A DNA stretch of 7,298 nt from an uncultured Campylobacter sp. (GTDB lineage: Bacteria > Campylobacterota > Campylobacteria > Campylobacterales > Campylobacteraceae): NCBI RefSeq assembly GCF_938017615.1, contig NZ_CALIJA010000126.1, positions 1 through 7,298 on the forward strand, given 5' to 3'. Shown one piece after another: positions 5,977 to 7,298 of this stretch; position 1 is the stretch's first letter, and every line of letters begins with the position of its first letter. Both the position numbers and the translations under genes were made by a program. The notes under the pieces were generated by a model, which saw only the letters and a program-made list of their open reading frames with translations, did no database searches and was not told where the DNA came from.

Positions 5977-5977
5977 C

Positions 5978-7045
5978 TCACGCTCCTTCGCGAACCCGCA
6001 CCTCGTCCTCGACCTCTTGCAAAAACCGCTCCACGAGCTTGCTCTCATCGAGTTTGGCGACCACTTCGCCGTGGCGCATCACGATGCCGCGCCCGTTGCC
6101 GAACGCGATCGCCACGTCCGCGCCCTTCGCCTCGCCGATCGCATTTACGACGCAGCCCATGACACTGATATTTAGCGGCGTTTTGATGTGCGCGGTTTTT
6201 TCTTCGACGATTTTGATCGCGCTTAGCAGGTCGCTTTGCAAACGCCCGCAGGTAGGGCACGAGATGATATTGACGCCGCTTTTTTGCACGCCCGCGTCCT
6301 GCAGGATCGCGCGCGCGACGCGGATCTCCTCCTCAAGCTCGCCCGTGATGCTCACGCGCATCGTATCGCCGATACCCTCCATCAAAAGCGCACCCAGCGC
6401 GATCGCGCTCTTGATGCTCGCGTGAAATTTCGTCCCCGCCTCGGTCACGCCCAGATGAAAAGGATACTCGCATAGCGGGCGCAGCGCGCGATACGCAGCC
6501 ACCGTGCTTGGTGCGTCCGAAGTCTTAAGCGAGATCGCGATGTCGCTAAAGTCCTCATCCTGCAGCAGCGCGGCGTTATACAGCGCGCTTTGCACCATCG
6601 CCTCCACGCTGCGACCGTATTTCTGCTCAAACTGCTCCTCAAGCGAGCCCAAATTTACGCCGATGCGGATAGGCAGGCTGCGAGCTTTGCACGCGCGCAC
6701 GACCTCTTTGATACGCTCCTTGCCGCCGATATTGCCCGGATTGATGCGGACCCCGTCGACAAACTCCGCAACCTGCAGCGCCAAGCGAAAATTAAAATGG
6801 ATATCCGCTACGATGGGAAGCGGCGAGCTTTTTTTGATGCGTGAGAGCGCGTCTGCGTCCTGCTTATCGAGCACGGCGCAGCGCACGATGTCGCAGCCCG
6901 CGAAATACAGGCGGTTTATCTGCTCTAGCGTGCCCTCCACGTCCTTCGTTTTAGAAAAGCTCATCGACTGCACGGAGATGGGCGCGCCGCCGCCGATTTT
7001 GACGGAGCCGACGGAGATTTGGCGGGTCGGATAGCGATTTTTCAA
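5978..7045 (-). CDS. ispG: 4-hydroxy-3-methylbut-2-en-1-yl diphosphate synthase (IspG)
   Basis: IspG (GcpE) is a cytoplasmic [4Fe-4S] enzyme of the MEP pathway. It converts methylerythritol cyclodiphosphate to HMBPP, the substrate of IspH, using reduced flavodoxin or ferredoxin. The 355-residue length is normal for the bacterial two-domain form. The TIM-barrel part is seen in APISVQSM (21-28), VADIHFN (79-85) and VRINPGNIG (99-107). The cluster domain has C263 and C266 in SCPTCGR and C298 in MGCVVN, with the conserved E305 in GEAKGADV. All expected ligands are present. The start is TTG: it gives the family N-terminus (MKNRYPTRQISVG), and an AAAGG Shine-Dalgarno (7053-7057) lies seven bases upstream, whereas the next Met is residue 28, inside the conserved core. 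A long gap separates it from dnaB, so a shared operon is doubtful. Confidence 0.97.
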   Translation of the reverse strand: MKNRYPTRQISVGSVKIGGGAPISVQSMSFSKTKDVEGTLEQINRLYFAGCDIVRCAVLDKQDADALSRIKKSSPLPIVADIHFNFRLALQVAEFVDGVRINPGNIGGKERIKEVVRACKARSLPIRIGVNLGSLEEQFEQKYGRSVEAMVQSALYNAALLQDEDFSDIAISLKTSDAPSTVAAYRALRPLCEYPFHLGVTEAGTKFHASIKSAIALGALLMEGIGDTMRVSITGELEEEIRVARAILQDAGVQKSGVNIISCPTCGRLQSDLLSAIKIVEEKTAHIKTPLNISVMGCVVNAIGEAKGADVAIAFGNGRGIVMRHGEVVAKLDESKLVERFLQEVEDEVRVREGA

Positions 7046-7052
7046 ATTTAAG

Positions 7053-7057
7053 CCTTT
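7053..7057 (-). promoter_or_regulatory. Shine-Dalgarno that fixes the TTG start of ispG
   Basis: AAAGG on the minus strand, seven bases before the TTG at 7045. The spacing is ideal, and no ATG or GTG nearby gives a better family N-terminus. Confidence 0.6.
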
Positions 7058-7072
7058 AGAATTTTTTGCGCT

Positions 7073-7078
7073 ATTTTA
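7073..7078 (-). promoter_or_regulatory. Candidate -10 box of ispG (TAAAAT)
   Basis: TAAAAT within TTTTGAATAAAATAG on the minus strand. It would place the transcript start near 7066, with a leader of about 20 bases holding the Shine-Dalgarno. There is one mismatch to TATAAT. The AT-rich context makes this a modest call. Confidence 0.35.
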
Positions 7079-7298
7079 TTCAAAACGGGGTTAAAATTTA
7101 ATAATTCGCGCTCGCTAGCCGCCGCTAGAATTTCGCCTACATAATTTCACTCGCTAAATTTTACTTTTACGCTCCGCTAGTGGACAGTTTGCGCGTTTAA
7201 ATTTAAAACCGCGCTTGCGTCGCGCTAAACTTTGCGGGGCTTTGCAGAAATGGCTAAATTTGCGAGCCTTATAAAGACGGCTAAATTTAAAGGCGCCG

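Larger units (their letters stand above)
5102..5977. other. 876-base gene-free gap with dense RAATTY hexamers
   Basis: This gap lies between ispG and dnaB and has no credible gene; short open frames in it merely translate repeated AAATTT into KF, NF and KI. By hand count it contains 35 RAATTY hexamers (AAATTT, GAATTT, AAATTC, GAATTC), 34 of them between 5124 and 5820, or about one per 20 bases. About two would be expected by chance at this composition. Embedded in it are inverted repeats at 5385-5420 and 5617-5648, a smaller one at 5426-5447, and a palindrome at 5777-5794. The last 155 bases (5821-5977) are different, more GC-rich and nearly free of the motif. The dnaB promoter must lie in or upstream of this gap. 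Confidence 0.8.
7046..7298. other. Upstream region of ispG, no supported gene
   Basis: These 253 bases hold the candidate ispG promoter and eight RAATTY hexamers. AATTTCACTCG at 7143-7153 is a third partial copy of the element at 750-762 and 818-830. A minus-strand frame stays open from the window edge to a TAG at 7154-7156, and a plus-strand ATG at 7250 stays open to the edge. Both are too short and too simple in composition to call as genes. Confidence 0.5.

Noticed and set aside
5102..5977. Replication origin next to dnaB
   Set aside because: I see no cluster of DnaA boxes, and no dnaA or dnaN lies nearby; AT-richness alone is explained by the hexamers.
6504..7034. Long plus-strand open frame opposite ispG
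   Set aside because: It is a shadow of a GC-rich conserved gene; ispG explains the coding signal fully.
7154..7297. Minus-strand frame open from the window edge, possible end of an upstream gene
   Set aside because: About 47 codons of Lys/Arg/Phe-rich sequence with no recognisable motif; it cannot be told from chance without sequence beyond the window.
7250..7298. Plus-strand ATG open to the window edge (MAKFASLIKTAKFKGA)
   Set aside because: Only 16 codons, a poorly spaced Shine-Dalgarno, and residues coded by the repeated AAATTT motif.

Overview
The window reads as chromosomal DNA of an epsilonproteobacterium, most likely a Campylobacter of the higher-GC kind (C. gracilis, C. rectus or C. 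showae type). The IspG protein matches my memory of Campylobacter IspG along its whole length. The housekeeping genes are around 55% G+C, while gaps and low-complexity stretches are packed with AAATTT-type hexamers. The genus assignment rests on recognition by eye, not on a database search. All four genes lie on the minus strand, so transcription runs from high to low coordinates.

Layout in transcription order. 7046-7298 is the upstream region of ispG, with a candidate promoter. 5978-7045 is ispG, the [4Fe-4S] enzyme that makes HMBPP in the MEP isoprenoid pathway, starting at TTG. 5102-5977 is an 876-base gap with no credible gene. It holds 35 RAATTY hexamers by hand count, two strong inverted repeats and an 18-bp perfect palindrome. 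2945-5101 is dnaB, the replicative helicase, with a complete catalytic core and an unusual low-complexity C-terminal tail of about 258 residues ending in an acidic-hydrophobic tip. 799-2991 is an unrecognised multi-pass membrane protein that overlaps the end of dnaB. It carries two minisatellite-coded repeat blocks and four bacterial N-glycosylation sequons. 578-798 is a repeat-bearing gap. 35-577 is a small, AT-rich gene for a secreted protein with paired cysteines, with its own near-consensus promoter. Bases 1-34 hold nothing I can identify.

How the genes relate. dnaB and the membrane protein gene overlap and are probably co-transcribed. ispG is a separate housekeeping unit, cut off from dnaB by the long gap. 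The cysteine-rich gene is a separate unit whose base composition (about 34% G+C) differs sharply from its neighbours and suggests acquisition.

I see no phage, insertion sequence, CRISPR array, tRNA or rRNA. I cannot show a new multi-gene system here. The most interesting signals are the density of RAATTY motifs, the SSB-like tail on DnaB, and the membrane protein with its sequons.
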